Assembly: GCF_000430645.1 (NCBI RefSeq)
Contig: NZ_AUMK01000004.1
Location: forward strand, 372,001 to 436,000
Direction: 5' to 3'
DNA: 64,000 nucleotides
From: Aquimarina latercula DSM 2041
GTDB lineage: Bacteria > Bacteroidota > Bacteroidia > Flavobacteriales > Flavobacteriaceae
In this document: positions 17,806 to 26,965 of the stretch, one piece after another
Layout: every line of letters starts with the position of its first letter
Numbering within the stretch: the stretch's first letter is position 1
Position numbers and translations under genes: made by a program
The notes under the pieces: generated by a model
Told to the model about the DNA's origin: nothing
Seen by the model: the letters and a program-made list of their open reading frames with translations, nothing else
The model's database searches: none

Positions 17806-18384
17806 ATGATTACCAAACCAGAACTATACTTTAAAAATGATCAAGAATGGCGTCGTTGGCTTCATGAAAATCATACAAGTTCTGAAGGAATATATTTGAT
17901 TTTTTATAAAGTAGAAAGCAAACAACCAAGTATGCGTTGGGAAGAAGCTGTAAAAGTAGCACTCTGCTATGGATGGATTGATTCTACGGTAAAAAAACTC
18001 GATAATGAAAAAAGAAGACAGTATTTCTGTCCTAGAAAACCTAAAAGTGTTTGGAGTAAAGTAAACAAAACATATATCATGGAATTGATCAAAAACAATT
18101 TAATGCAGGATAGTGGTCTAAAATCTATTAGTATTGCAAAAGAAAATGGATCTTGGACAGCATTAGATAATGTAGAAAATGGAGTCATCCCAGAGGATTT
18201 ACAAAAAGCATTTAATACTAATAAAATAGCATACACCAACTATTCTAACTTTGCCCGAAGTTATCGAAAAAGTTACCTTTACTGGCTAAATCAAGCCAAA
18301 CGTCAAGAAACTAGAGATAAAAGGATTTTGGAAATTATCAAATTTTGTAAAGCTAATATCAAAACTAGAGATGGTGGTAGATAA
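17806..18384 (+). CDS. YdeI/OmpD-associated (OmdA) family protein
   Basis: 192 residues, cytoplasmic. The opening FKNDQEWRRWLHENH, then GIYLIFYK, AVKVALCYGWIDSTVKKLD and the RRQYFCPRKPKSVWSKVN block are the hallmarks of the YdeI family, whose C-terminal helical part (OmdA) contains the YRKSYLYWLNQAKRQETRDKRI segment. The biochemical role is unknown; links to bacterial stress resistance have been proposed for family members. A second, differently built YdeI-type gene lies at 60514. Confidence 0.85.
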   Translation: MITKPELYFKNDQEWRRWLHENHTSSEGIYLIFYKVESKQPSMRWEEAVKVALCYGWIDSTVKKLDNEKRRQYFCPRKPKSVWSKVNKTYIMELIKNNLMQDSGLKSISIAKENGSWTALDNVENGVIPEDLQKAFNTNKIAYTNYSNFARSYRKSYLYWLNQAKRQETRDKRILEIIKFCKANIKTRDGGR

Positions 18385-18499
18385 ACCAAATACTAAGAAA
18401 TACCACTTTTGATCCCATGATTCCCTACATTCCATTAACAACACTTTAAGACATTTTGTTGTCTAATTCATTATTTTCGATTCAGATAAATCAAATACC

Positions 18500-21400
18500 A
18501 TGCACAAACACATCATAACTACCCTATTCTTAGGGCTGTTTCTAATATTTAATACCCAAGCACAAAAAGACAAAAAAGAAGATAAATGGGATGTTTCTAA
18601 TCCTAATGGTCAGTTTAATTATAAAGATCATAGTTTTACGACTGATGAGGGTACCTGGATGAATCTAGATGTAAGTCCCGACGGAAAAACTATTGTTTTT
18701 GACCTTATGGGAGATATTTATAGCATTCCTATAACGGGAGGAAAAGCCAAAACCTTACGTACAGGAATTCCTTTTGAAGTACAGCCTCGTTTTAGTCCAG
18801 ATGGATCAAAAATATCTTTTACTAGTGATGCAGGTGGTGGAGATAATATTTGGACAATGAATTTGGATGGAAGCAATCCCAAGCAAATAACTAAAGAAAA
18901 ATTCCGATTACTAAATAATGCCTATTGGATGCCAGATGGTAATTATATCGTTGCTAGAAAACACTTTACATCACAACGGTCTTTAGGAGCTGGAGAAATG
19001 TGGCAATATCATATTACGGGAGGATCTGGAGTACAACTAACGAAAAGAAAGAATGATCAACAAGACGTAAACGAACCTAGTATTTCATCTGATGGAAAAT
19101 ATATGTACTATAGTGAAGACGTTTATCCTGGCGGTTTTTTTCAATACAACAAGGATCCAAATAAACAGATTTATGTAATCAAACGATACGATTTTGAAAC
19201 TGGAAAAACCACAAGAATAACTGGTGGTCCTGGAGGAGCTGCAAGACCACAAATTTCAAGAGATGGAAAAAAACTAGCATTTGTAAAACGAGTACGAACT
19301 AAGACAGTATTATATATCCATGATTTAGAAACTGGTGAAGAATGGCCCATTTATGATCAATTAAATAAAGATCAACAAGAAGCTTGGGCAATTTTTGGGG
19401 TTTACCCCAATTTTAGTTGGATGCCAAATAACCAAGAGATTATATTTTGGTCAGCAGGAAAAATTCATAAAATAAATGTGGAGAACTCTAATGTAACTAA
19501 TATCCCTTTTACTGCAGATGCTACTCTAAAAATAGCCGAAACTGTACATTTTAATTCCCCAGTATCTCCAAAAGAATTTACCGCTAAAGTTATTCGTCAT
19601 GCTGTTACCTCTCCTGATAAAAAAACATTAATATTTAGTGCTTTGGGGCATCTATGGAGTAAAAAATTACCTAAAGGAAAACCACAGCGATTAACAACGC
19701 AGAATACTGATTTTGAGTTCGAGCCAAGTTTTTCTCCTGATGGTGGAAACATAGTATTTGTAACCTGGAATGATGAAACATTAGGTGCTATTTGTAAAAT
19801 TCCAATTACTGGAGGAACTCCTATAAAACTAACATCCGGAAAAGGTATCTACAGAACTCCTTCATATAACCCTTCTGGTAGTTTAATTACATATCGAAAA
19901 GAAGGAGGAAATAATGACCAAGGAAGAAGTTTTAGTAAAAAAACTGGTATTTATACCATGTCTTCTTCCGGAAGTAATTCGAAATTGGTTTTAAGAGAAG
20001 GAGAATATCCAACTTTTACGAAAGATGGAAAACGTATTTTCTATCAAACAGGAGGAACTTACTTTGGAAGTCTAACGAAAGAATTGAAATCAGTAGATCT
20101 TAATGGACAAGATAAAAAATCGCATATAAAATCAAAATACGCCAACCGATTAGTTCCGAGTCCTGATAATAAATGGATCGCATTTACAAATTTGCATAAA
20201 GCCTATATAGCTCCTCTAGTTATTAATGGAAAAACAATTGACTTAGACAATAAATCAACCTTAGTACCCGTGTCACAAATTTCTAAAGACGCTGGTATCA
20301 ACTTACATTGGTCTAAAGACAGTAAACAAATATTCTGGACACTAGGAGATGAATATTTTTCAAATAATATTAAAGATAGGTTTATCTTCTTACCAAACTC
20401 TCCAGAAAAAGTAGGAGAAATAACCAGCAATGGGACTCCTATTGGTTTAATTACAAAAACAGATGCTCCAACCGGAAAAATTGCCTTCACTAATGCACAT
20501 ATCATCACTATGGAAGGTGACAATGTAATTGAGGAAGGAACTATTATCATAAATGGAAATACGATAGAAAAGATTGGAAAAACAAGTAATATTAGCATTC
20601 CACAAAATGCAAAAGTATTCGACGTTAGAGGAAAAACAATTATGCCTGGTATCGTAGATGCACACGCACACGTTGGAGCATTTAGGTATGGATTAACGAC
20701 GCAGAAGCATTGGCAACTATATGCTAATTTAGCTTTTGGGGTAACAACTGCTCATGACCCTTCTGCAAATACGGAAACTGTTTTCAGTATTTCGGAACTA
20801 CTAAAAAGTGGAAAAATGGTGGGACCTAGACTCTACTCTACTGGTTTTATATTATATGGTGCGGACGGGGATTTTAAAGCAGTTGTAAATAATCTCGAAG
20901 ATGCCAGATCTTCCATTCGTCGAACAAAAGCTTTTGGAGCTAAATCCGTAAAAAGTTATAATCAACCTAGAAGGGATCAGAGGCAGCAGGTTATGCAAGC
21001 CGCTCGTGAATTAGAAATTAATGTCGTTCCCGAAGGAGGTTCTACTTTTTACCACAATATGAGTATGATCATGGATGGACATACAGGTGTAGAGCATAAT
21101 ATACCAGTAGCGCCAGTTTATAAGGATGTATATGAATTATGGAAAACTAGTAAAACTGGATATACACCCACATTAATTGTAAACTACGGAGGAATGAATG
21201 GAGAATATTTCTTCTACCAAAAAGGTAATATTTGGGAAAATGAAAAATTATTAAAATACACACCAAGATCTATCGTAGATGCTAGATCTCGTCATAGAAC
21301 AATGGTTCCCGATGAAGAATATGAAAATGGACATATTTTGGTTTCTAAAACTGCGACAAAATTGACCAATGAAGGTGTCAAAGTTAATTTAGGAGCTCAC

Positions 21401-21796
21401 GGTCAATTACAAGGTCTTGGAGCTCATTGGGAACTATGGATGCTTCAACAAGGTGGTATGACCAATATGCAAGCATTGCAAGCTGCAACCATAAATGGTG
21501 CTAATTATATCGGTGCAGGTAATGATATAGGATCGCTTAAAGAAGGAAAACTAGCGGATTTAATCGTTCTAGATAAAAACCCTTTAGAAAATATTCGAAA
21601 TACAGAAACAGTAAAATATACTATGGTTAATGGAAGATTATATGACACAGAAACCATGAATGAAATTGGAAATACAACAAAAGAAAGAACGAAATTTTGG
21701 TGGGAAAATTCTAAATCTAACAAAGCTTTTCCTTGGCACGAAACGGCTCAGAGTTTTATGAAACCAGGTTGCGGGTGTCATCTAGGTCATAATTAA
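18500..21796 (+). CDS. Secreted PD40/TolB-like propeller fused to an amidohydrolase
   Basis: 1098 residues with a Sec signal peptide (ends near FNTQAQ). Residues of about 45-640 hold many PD40/WD40-like blades (SPDGKTIVF, SPDGSKISF, SRDGKKLAF, SPDGGNIVF patterns), followed by a metal-dependent amidohydrolase domain: a beta-sandwich start (NAHIITMEGDNVIEEG), the PGIVDAHAHVG metal motif near residue 715, further His in GVEHN and NLGAHGQ, and the final AGNDIGSLKEGKLADLIVLD. The arrangement is known in Bacteroidota; the substrate is not. The usual late metal-site Asp is not obvious. The extreme C-terminus ends in GCGCHLGHN, a Cys/His-rich tail. Confidence 0.85.
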   Translation: MHKHIITTLFLGLFLIFNTQAQKDKKEDKWDVSNPNGQFNYKDHSFTTDEGTWMNLDVSPDGKTIVFDLMGDIYSIPITGGKAKTLRTGIPFEVQPRFSPDGSKISFTSDAGGGDNIWTMNLDGSNPKQITKEKFRLLNNAYWMPDGNYIVARKHFTSQRSLGAGEMWQYHITGGSGVQLTKRKNDQQDVNEPSISSDGKYMYYSEDVYPGGFFQYNKDPNKQIYVIKRYDFETGKTTRITGGPGGAARPQISRDGKKLAFVKRVRTKTVLYIHDLETGEEWPIYDQLNKDQQEAWAIFGVYPNFSWMPNNQEIIFWSAGKIHKINVENSNVTNIPFTADATLKIAETVHFNSPVSPKEFTAKVIRHAVTSPDKKTLIFSALGHLWSKKLPKGKPQRLTTQNTDFEFEPSFSPDGGNIVFVTWNDETLGAICKIPITGGTPIKLTSGKGIYRTPSYNPSGSLITYRKEGGNNDQGRSFSKKTGIYTMSSSGSNSKLVLREGEYPTFTKDGKRIFYQTGGTYFGSLTKELKSVDLNGQDKKSHIKSKYANRLVPSPDNKWIAFTNLHKAYIAPLVINGKTIDLDNKSTLVPVSQISKDAGINLHWSKDSKQIFWTLGDEYFSNNIKDRFIFLPNSPEKVGEITSNGTPIGLITKTDAPTGKIAFTNAHIITMEGDNVIEEGTIIINGNTIEKIGKTSNISIPQNAKVFDVRGKTIMPGIVDAHAHVGAFRYGLTTQKHWQLYANLAFGVTTAHDPSANTETVFSISELLKSGKMVGPRLYSTGFILYGADGDFKAVVNNLEDARSSIRRTKAFGAKSVKSYNQPRRDQRQQVMQAARELEINVVPEGGSTFYHNMSMIMDGHTGVEHNIPVAPVYKDVYELWKTSKTGYTPTLIVNYGGMNGEYFFYQKGNIWENEKLLKYTPRSIVDARSRHRTMVPDEEYENGHILVSKTATKLTNEGVKVNLGAHGQLQGLGAHWELWMLQQGGMTNMQALQAATINGANYIGAGNDIGSLKEGKLADLIVLDKNPLENIRNTETVKYTMVNGRLYDTETMNEIGNTTKERTKFWWENSKSNKAFPWHETAQSFMKPGCGCHLGHN

Positions 21797-21826
21797 AAAG
21801 AAAATAGACAATCAAAAACAAAAAAT

Positions 21827-22288
21827 ATGCAATTAGCACAGGTAAATATTGCTGAAATGTTAGCCCCTATTAATGATCCTATTATGGCTGATTTTGTAAA
21901 TAATTTAGATCGTATCAATGAATTAGCCGAACAAAGTGATGGTTTTGTATGGAGATTAAAGGGTGACGAAGGAAATGCGACTGCATTAACAGTTTTTGAC
22001 AATCTTTTTTTGATCATCAATATGTCCGTTTGGGAAAGCATGGACGCACTATTTAGCTTTACGTATAAATCAGATCATGTAGCAATATTAAAAAGGAAAA
22101 AAGAGTGGTTTCATAAAATGCCTAGAATGCATATGGCATTTTGGTACGTAGAAAATGGTCACGAGCCTTCTCCAGAAGAAGCTAAAGAAAGACTATACTA
22201 TTTACAAGAGCACGGAGAAACTCCGTATGCATTCTCATTTAAAAGTAAATTCACAAAAGATGATGCTATCAATTATCAAAAACTATAA
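21827..22288 (+). CDS. DUF3291 family protein (dimeric alpha-beta barrel type)
   Basis: 153 residues without a signal peptide. The LAQVNIAEMLAP start, the WRLKGDEGNATA and FIINMSVWESMDALFSFTY-like central block (actual text LFLIINMSVWESMDALF) and the W(F)HKMPRMHMAFWYV segment match DUF3291, a family related in fold to antibiotic-biosynthesis monooxygenases. It sits between two amidohydrolase genes, 30 bases after the first, and its last 29 bases overlap the start of the second. Function unknown. Confidence 0.8.
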   Translation: MQLAQVNIAEMLAPINDPIMADFVNNLDRINELAEQSDGFVWRLKGDEGNATALTVFDNLFLIINMSVWESMDALFSFTYKSDHVAILKRKKEWFHKMPRMHMAFWYVENGHEPSPEEAKERLYYLQEHGETPYAFSFKSKFTKDDAINYQKL

Positions 22289-23663
22289 AATAGCCTTATG
22301 TGTAATTACACTTCTAAGCACTTTAAGTTGCTCTAAAAAGGAAAAAAAACATTACGATATTGTAATTTCTAATATAAATCTGGTAGAGATTGAAAATGGA
22401 AATATTACAACTAAAACTGTATTTATCAATAATGGAAAAATAATAAAAATAACGTTATTAGATAGTGTTGACACCTATAGAGCAAAAAACAAAGTAGACG
22501 GAACGAATAAATACCTTCTACCTGGATTTTGGGATAATCATATTCACCTTAGAGGAGGAGATTCTTTGGTAGAAGAAAACAGGAATTTACTTCCCCTATT
22601 TATTGCTAATGGAATAACAACTGTAAGAGATGCAGGTGGAGACTTAACATTAGAAATTTTAAAATGGAGAAAAGAAATAAGTGATAACACATTGGTTGGA
22701 CCAACTATCTATACTTCTGGTCCTAAGCTAGATGGATCAAATGCCACTTGGGCAGGTTCTTTACATATAGAATCATCAGAAGATATTACCAAAGCATTGG
22801 ATTCTTTAGAAAAAATCCCTTCAGATTTTGTAAAAATATATGATAGTAAAATTTCTAGAGAGAATTATTTAGAAATATTAAAACAAGCCTCGGCTAGAGG
22901 CATCATATCTTCAGGTCACATGCCGTTTACAGTAGAGCTTAATGAAGCTGTAAATTCTGGTATCGGAGCAATTGAACATTTATATTATGTCTTAAAAGGG
23001 TGCTCTTCTCAAGAATCCGAAATCACTCAGGCCATTATTCGTAAAGAATTAAGTTTTTGGGATGCTATGGATGATTTAATCATAAGTTATAATGATTCAA
23101 TTGCTCAACAAACATTTAATGATCTAAAGAAAGCGAACACTTATGTTGTTCCGACATTACACATCGGAGACATCCTAAGTTATCTGGATGAAGTAGATCA
23201 TAGTAATGATCCTTATCTAAAAATTATAGGGAAAGGAATTATTAAAACCTATGAAGGTAGAATCAAACGTGCATTAACGGCATCTGATGAATCTAAAAAA
23301 TCAAGAAAAGAATTAAATACCTTTTTTAAAGGTTTAACTAAATCCCTGCAAGATGCTGATGTAAAACTTTTGGCAGGTTCGGATAGTGGTGCTTTTAACT
23401 CCTACACATATTCTGGAATTTCATTACATAAAGAACTAGAAGCAATGGTATCAGCCGGTTTAACCCCTTTAGAAGCAATACAGACCTCAGCATATCACGG
23501 ATCTCATTATCTTAAAAAAAATGAAGTTTCTGGTACAATTAAAATTGGAAAAGTTTCTGATTTAGTTATTCTTAATAGTAACCCGATACAAAATATTAAG
23601 AATACTAAAGATATTTATAAGGTTATTAAAGGAAATAAAGTTTATGATCCTAAAAACATGTAA
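22260..23663 (+). CDS. Lipoprotein amidohydrolase (imidazolonepropionase-like)
   Basis: 467 residues from the ATG at 22260 (a second ATG follows at once). A longer open frame reaches back to 22155 inside the DUF3291 gene, but the signal peptide with lipobox TLSC follows the 22260 start, which fixes it. The mature enzyme has the amidohydrolase layout: beta-sandwich start (VISNINLVEIENG), metal motif GFWDNHIHLRGGD, GHMPF and EHLYYV His motifs, LAGSDSGA with the late Asp, and closing GTIKIGKVSDLVIL. The carboxylated-Lys position is probably VKIYDS. It probably acts on a cyclic amide or dipeptide in the periplasm. The start overlaps the DUF3291 gene by 29 bases, suggesting coupling. Confidence 0.83.
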   Translation: MMLSIIKNYKIALCVITLLSTLSCSKKEKKHYDIVISNINLVEIENGNITTKTVFINNGKIIKITLLDSVDTYRAKNKVDGTNKYLLPGFWDNHIHLRGGDSLVEENRNLLPLFIANGITTVRDAGGDLTLEILKWRKEISDNTLVGPTIYTSGPKLDGSNATWAGSLHIESSEDITKALDSLEKIPSDFVKIYDSKISRENYLEILKQASARGIISSGHMPFTVELNEAVNSGIGAIEHLYYVLKGCSSQESEITQAIIRKELSFWDAMDDLIISYNDSIAQQTFNDLKKANTYVVPTLHIGDILSYLDEVDHSNDPYLKIIGKGIIKTYEGRIKRALTASDESKKSRKELNTFFKGLTKSLQDADVKLLAGSDSGAFNSYTYSGISLHKELEAMVSAGLTPLEAIQTSAYHGSHYLKKNEVSGTIKIGKVSDLVILNSNPIQNIKNTKDIYKVIKGNKVYDPKNM

Positions 23664-23721
23664 CTTGATTAACTCATAATAATATATCTGATTTTTTTTA
23701 GGTCCAGAAAAACAACTATTT

Positions 23722-24738
23722 ATGGATGCAATCAAAAAAATAAAACCATTAGGATTTACCTGGGAAACTCCAGATCCATTTTTATTCTGTGCTTATCATG
23801 AAGATCAATACCCTAAAGGAAATGAAGAATTAGGTCCAAATGCTTCTCTAGAAGGAAGAAATATTGGGCAAGATTTTATTATCAAAGATGGTTGGAGAAT
23901 GTATCACGGTAGTAAAGTACCTGGTTTTCCTGCGCACCCACATCGCGGATTTGAAACTATAACAATTGTACAAAAAGGACTCGTTGACCATTCCGATTCT
24001 TTAGGAGCAGCTGGACGTTTCGGTAATGGCGATGTGCAATGGATGACTGCTGGTAGAGGTGTGCAACATTCTGAAATGTTCCCTCTATTAAATTCCGAAG
24101 AGGAAAACCCCTTTTTACTATTCCAAATTTGGCTTAATCTTCCTAAAAGTAAAAAAATGGTAGCCCCACATTTTAAAATGCTTTGGAGTGAAGAAATACC
24201 CAAATTAAATATCGCTGATGAACATGAAAGGACAACAGAAATAACCTTAATTTCTGGAAAAATAGAAAATCAAAATGCTGCAGATCCAGCTCCGAATTCT
24301 TGGGCATCCAATTCAGAAAACGAAGTTTTAATAGCTACTATAAAAATGGCACCGAATGCCCAATACACATTTAAGAAGGCATCAGAAGGAATAAATCGTT
24401 CTATTTTCTTTTTTAAAGGAAATGAAATTGAAAGTGATGGATATAAAATCCCAGTAAATCATGAACTTGTTACCATCGCAAATAAAGATTTGACAATAAA
24501 TAACGGAAATAAAGAATCTCATTTATTACTTCTTCAAGGAAAACCAATTAGTGAACCTGTTGTTAAACAAGGTCCTTTCGTAATGAATAGTCAGCAAGAA
24601 ATTAGAGAAGCCATTATAGAATACCAACAAACTCAATTTGGTAAATGGCCTTGGCCTAGCTATGATCATGTACATAATAGGTCTAAAGGACGTTTTGCCT
24701 TGTATCCTGATGGAAGTCAAATTATTAAAGACTCTTAA
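23722..24738 (+). CDS. Pirin family bicupin protein
   Basis: 338 residues, cytoplasmic. The N-terminal cupin has the pirin hallmarks: FPAHPHRGFETITIV metal-binding block, GLVDHSDSLGA, and QWMTAGRGVQHSEM. The C-terminal cupin is shorter and ends with a Trp-rich FGKWPWPSYD segment. Pirins bind iron and act as quercetinases or redox-linked regulators. It is 58 bases after the amidohydrolase gene and may be the last gene of that run; a 12-bp perfect hairpin follows at 24774-24804. Confidence 0.88.
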   Translation: MDAIKKIKPLGFTWETPDPFLFCAYHEDQYPKGNEELGPNASLEGRNIGQDFIIKDGWRMYHGSKVPGFPAHPHRGFETITIVQKGLVDHSDSLGAAGRFGNGDVQWMTAGRGVQHSEMFPLLNSEEENPFLLFQIWLNLPKSKKMVAPHFKMLWSEEIPKLNIADEHERTTEITLISGKIENQNAADPAPNSWASNSENEVLIATIKMAPNAQYTFKKASEGINRSIFFFKGNEIESDGYKIPVNHELVTIANKDLTINNGNKESHLLLLQGKPISEPVVKQGPFVMNSQQEIREAIIEYQQTQFGKWPWPSYDHVHNRSKGRFALYPDGSQIIKDS

Positions 24739-24773
24739 GTACTCAAAAGCAATACTTTACACCTTTACAACTA

Positions 24774-24804
24774 TAGTTTTAAAAGTAGTATCCTTTTAAA
24801 ACTA
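24774..24804. terminator. Perfect 12-bp hairpin between pirin and sensor-kinase genes
   Basis: Arms 24774-24785 (TAGTTTTAAAAG) and 24793-24804 (CTTTTAAAACTA) are perfect inverted repeats with a seven-base loop. It has no G/C-rich core and only short T runs, so it may be a weak terminator for the pirin transcript or a binding site for a regulator of the following kinase genes. Confidence 0.4.
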
Positions 24805-24868
24805 CTATTAAAATACTATCTTTATTAAAGGGAAAGAAAAAAGTTAAGTATTTAAACTGTAAATTCAT

Positions 24869-26962
24869 ATGCTAAAAAAAGTACTGTATTTCTTCCCAAT
24901 CTTCCTTTTATTTTTATCTACATTATCATGTTCGAAAGAGACAGTTATCAATGACTTAGAAAAAGAATGGTTAGAGAAAAATGATAGTATTACTGTTGCC
25001 ATATATCCATATTACCCGCCATATCAGTTTGTAAATGAACAAAATGAAATTGATGGTATTTTCATCGATTATTTAAAACTGATTGAGCAGAAAATTGATT
25101 ACAAATTTCAAAAAAAACGTTATGATCATTGGCCCAAATTAATACACGATGTAAAAAACAATACCGTTCAATGTATATTAGAAATCCAAGAAACTAAGGA
25201 ACGAAAATCATATTTAAACTTTTATGCCCCATTATTTAAGTCCCCTCATGTAATTGTAACTAGAAGGGATGCTAATTTTGGAATTAACATTAATAGTTTA
25301 ACGGATAAAACTATTGTATTACCTGAAGATTATGCCATTACAGAAATTTTAAAGCGTACTTATCCAAATTTTAATATTGTAACTGAAAAAGATGAACAAA
25401 CCTGTTTAATTAAATTAAACTCTGGAGTCTATGATGCTTACATAGGACCTAAAGCTTTGGTTAATTATTATATAAGGATAAAGAAATTAAATGATATCGA
25501 AATAACTTCGGACACTAACTTAGATTATGAACCCGGTTTTGCCGTTAATAAAACTAACACAACACTACATAACATTTTTTCTAAAGTACTATCCAATATA
25601 ACAAAAGAAGAAAAAGAATCAATCTTAAATAATTGGTACTATAGTAATGTTACCCCTTTTTATCAAACTCCTACTTTCTGGATAATGGTATTCTTAATTA
25701 CATTATTATTGTTCATTTTAGGAGCTTCTTTCAATGCGTATTTAAAATATAAAATTAAACAGAAAACCGAAGAATTAATAATTGCAAAAGATATTGCTGA
25801 AGAAAGCAATCGCCTAAAAACAAATTTTATCTATAATATTCCGCAAGAAATAAGAACTCCTATGAATGGAATTATAGGACTTTCAGAATTTTTAAATGAT
25901 AACAATTTAAGTGCAAAAGAGCGACAAAAATATACACAAATGATTATTGGAAATAGTAAAGAATTACTATCAATTATCGATAACATTTTAGAAATTTCTC
26001 AATTACAAACTAAAAGATTTACCCTTAGGCTAATCGAAATCGATCTTCGAGATGTATTTCGTACATTAACTTCTCAATATCAAGTAAAAGCAGAAGAAAA
26101 AAATATTAAAATTAATATTAAAAGTGAACTTACAAATTCAGAAAATTTAGTTTTAATGGATCGTCCAAAACTAAACAAGATTCTGAACGTTTTTATGGAT
26201 AATGCAATTAAATATACCGATAATGGATCTATTGATATTATGTACTCCATAATAGATGATTTTTTATCTATTTCTATTAAAGATTCTGGTATTGGGATTG
26301 AAGAAAAAAAGAAAAATAAAATAATTAATAGCCTAGATCCAACAAAAAACTCTATAAATCTAATAGAAAAAAATATTGGATTAGGGTTAGGACTTACTAT
26401 TGCTAAAAAAAATGCTGATTTTATTGGTGGTCAAATTACAGTAATAAGTGAGGAGCATGAAGGAACCACGTTTTTATTAAAAGTTCCATATAATCAAGTC
26501 AAAAAGAATAGTTCAAATACAAAGAGGACGGATGATAAAAACTCCATTAAGAAAGAAAAGAATATCATATTAATCGCCGAAGATGGTGAAACTAACTTTT
26601 TATTCCTTAAAACAATTCTTACCAAAATGAACGATTATGATTTTACAATCTATAGAGCAAAAAATGGTCAAGAAGCTGTAACCATTTGTGAAGAAAATGA
26701 GAATATTGATTTAGTTCTTATGGATATTAAAATGCCGATTATGAATGGATATGATGCTACCGCCTATATCAAAAAAATGAGACCCAATTTGCCTATCATC
26801 GCTCAAACTGCTTATTCCATAGAAGACGATGTACAAAAAGCTTTGGATGCTGGATGTGATGATTTTGTTTCTAAGCCTGTAGATAAAAAAATATTAAGAC
26901 CGATGTTAAATAAGTATTTCCCATTATTTAAAAGTAGAAATAAGACTTCTAACACTCCATAA
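24869..26962 (+). CDS. Hybrid sensor kinase with SBP_bac_3 sensor and degenerate H-box
   Basis: 697 residues: lipoprotein-like signal (TLSC), periplasmic solute-binding type 3 domain (about 35-265, with IYPYYPPYQFV), one membrane helix (about 270-293), coiled linker, HisKA-type dimerisation domain, HATPase domain (N-box MDNAIKYTDNG, G1 DSGIGIEE, G2 GLGLGLTIAKK) and a C-terminal receiver (acidic AEDGE, phospho-site Asp619 in LMDIKMP, Lys in SKPVD). The H-box reads NIPQEIRTPMNG: the phospho-accepting His is Gln326 (codon CAA). The following gene, three bases downstream, is a paralogue with the His intact at the same residue number. This copy therefore probably cannot autophosphorylate in cis but could bind ATP, sense ligand or act in a heterodimer. 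Confidence 0.88.
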   Translation: MLKKVLYFFPIFLLFLSTLSCSKETVINDLEKEWLEKNDSITVAIYPYYPPYQFVNEQNEIDGIFIDYLKLIEQKIDYKFQKKRYDHWPKLIHDVKNNTVQCILEIQETKERKSYLNFYAPLFKSPHVIVTRRDANFGININSLTDKTIVLPEDYAITEILKRTYPNFNIVTEKDEQTCLIKLNSGVYDAYIGPKALVNYYIRIKKLNDIEITSDTNLDYEPGFAVNKTNTTLHNIFSKVLSNITKEEKESILNNWYYSNVTPFYQTPTFWIMVFLITLLLFILGASFNAYLKYKIKQKTEELIIAKDIAEESNRLKTNFIYNIPQEIRTPMNGIIGLSEFLNDNNLSAKERQKYTQMIIGNSKELLSIIDNILEISQLQTKRFTLRLIEIDLRDVFRTLTSQYQVKAEEKNIKINIKSELTNSENLVLMDRPKLNKILNVFMDNAIKYTDNGSIDIMYSIIDDFLSISIKDSGIGIEEKKKNKIINSLDPTKNSINLIEKNIGLGLGLTIAKKNADFIGGQITVISEEHEGTTFLLKVPYNQVKKNSSNTKRTDDKNSIKKEKNIILIAEDGETNFLFLKTILTKMNDYDFTIYRAKNGQEAVTICEENENIDLVLMDIKMPIMNGYDATAYIKKMRPNLPIIAQTAYSIEDDVQKALDAGCDDFVSKPVDKKILRPMLNKYFPLFKSRNKTSNTP

Positions 26963-26965
26963 TAT

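Noticed and set aside
22155..22259. Upstream extension of the amidohydrolase reading frame inside the DUF3291 gene
   Set aside because: The lipoprotein signal peptide begins at the ATG at 22260; the extension is out-of-frame reading of a conserved DUF3291 segment.
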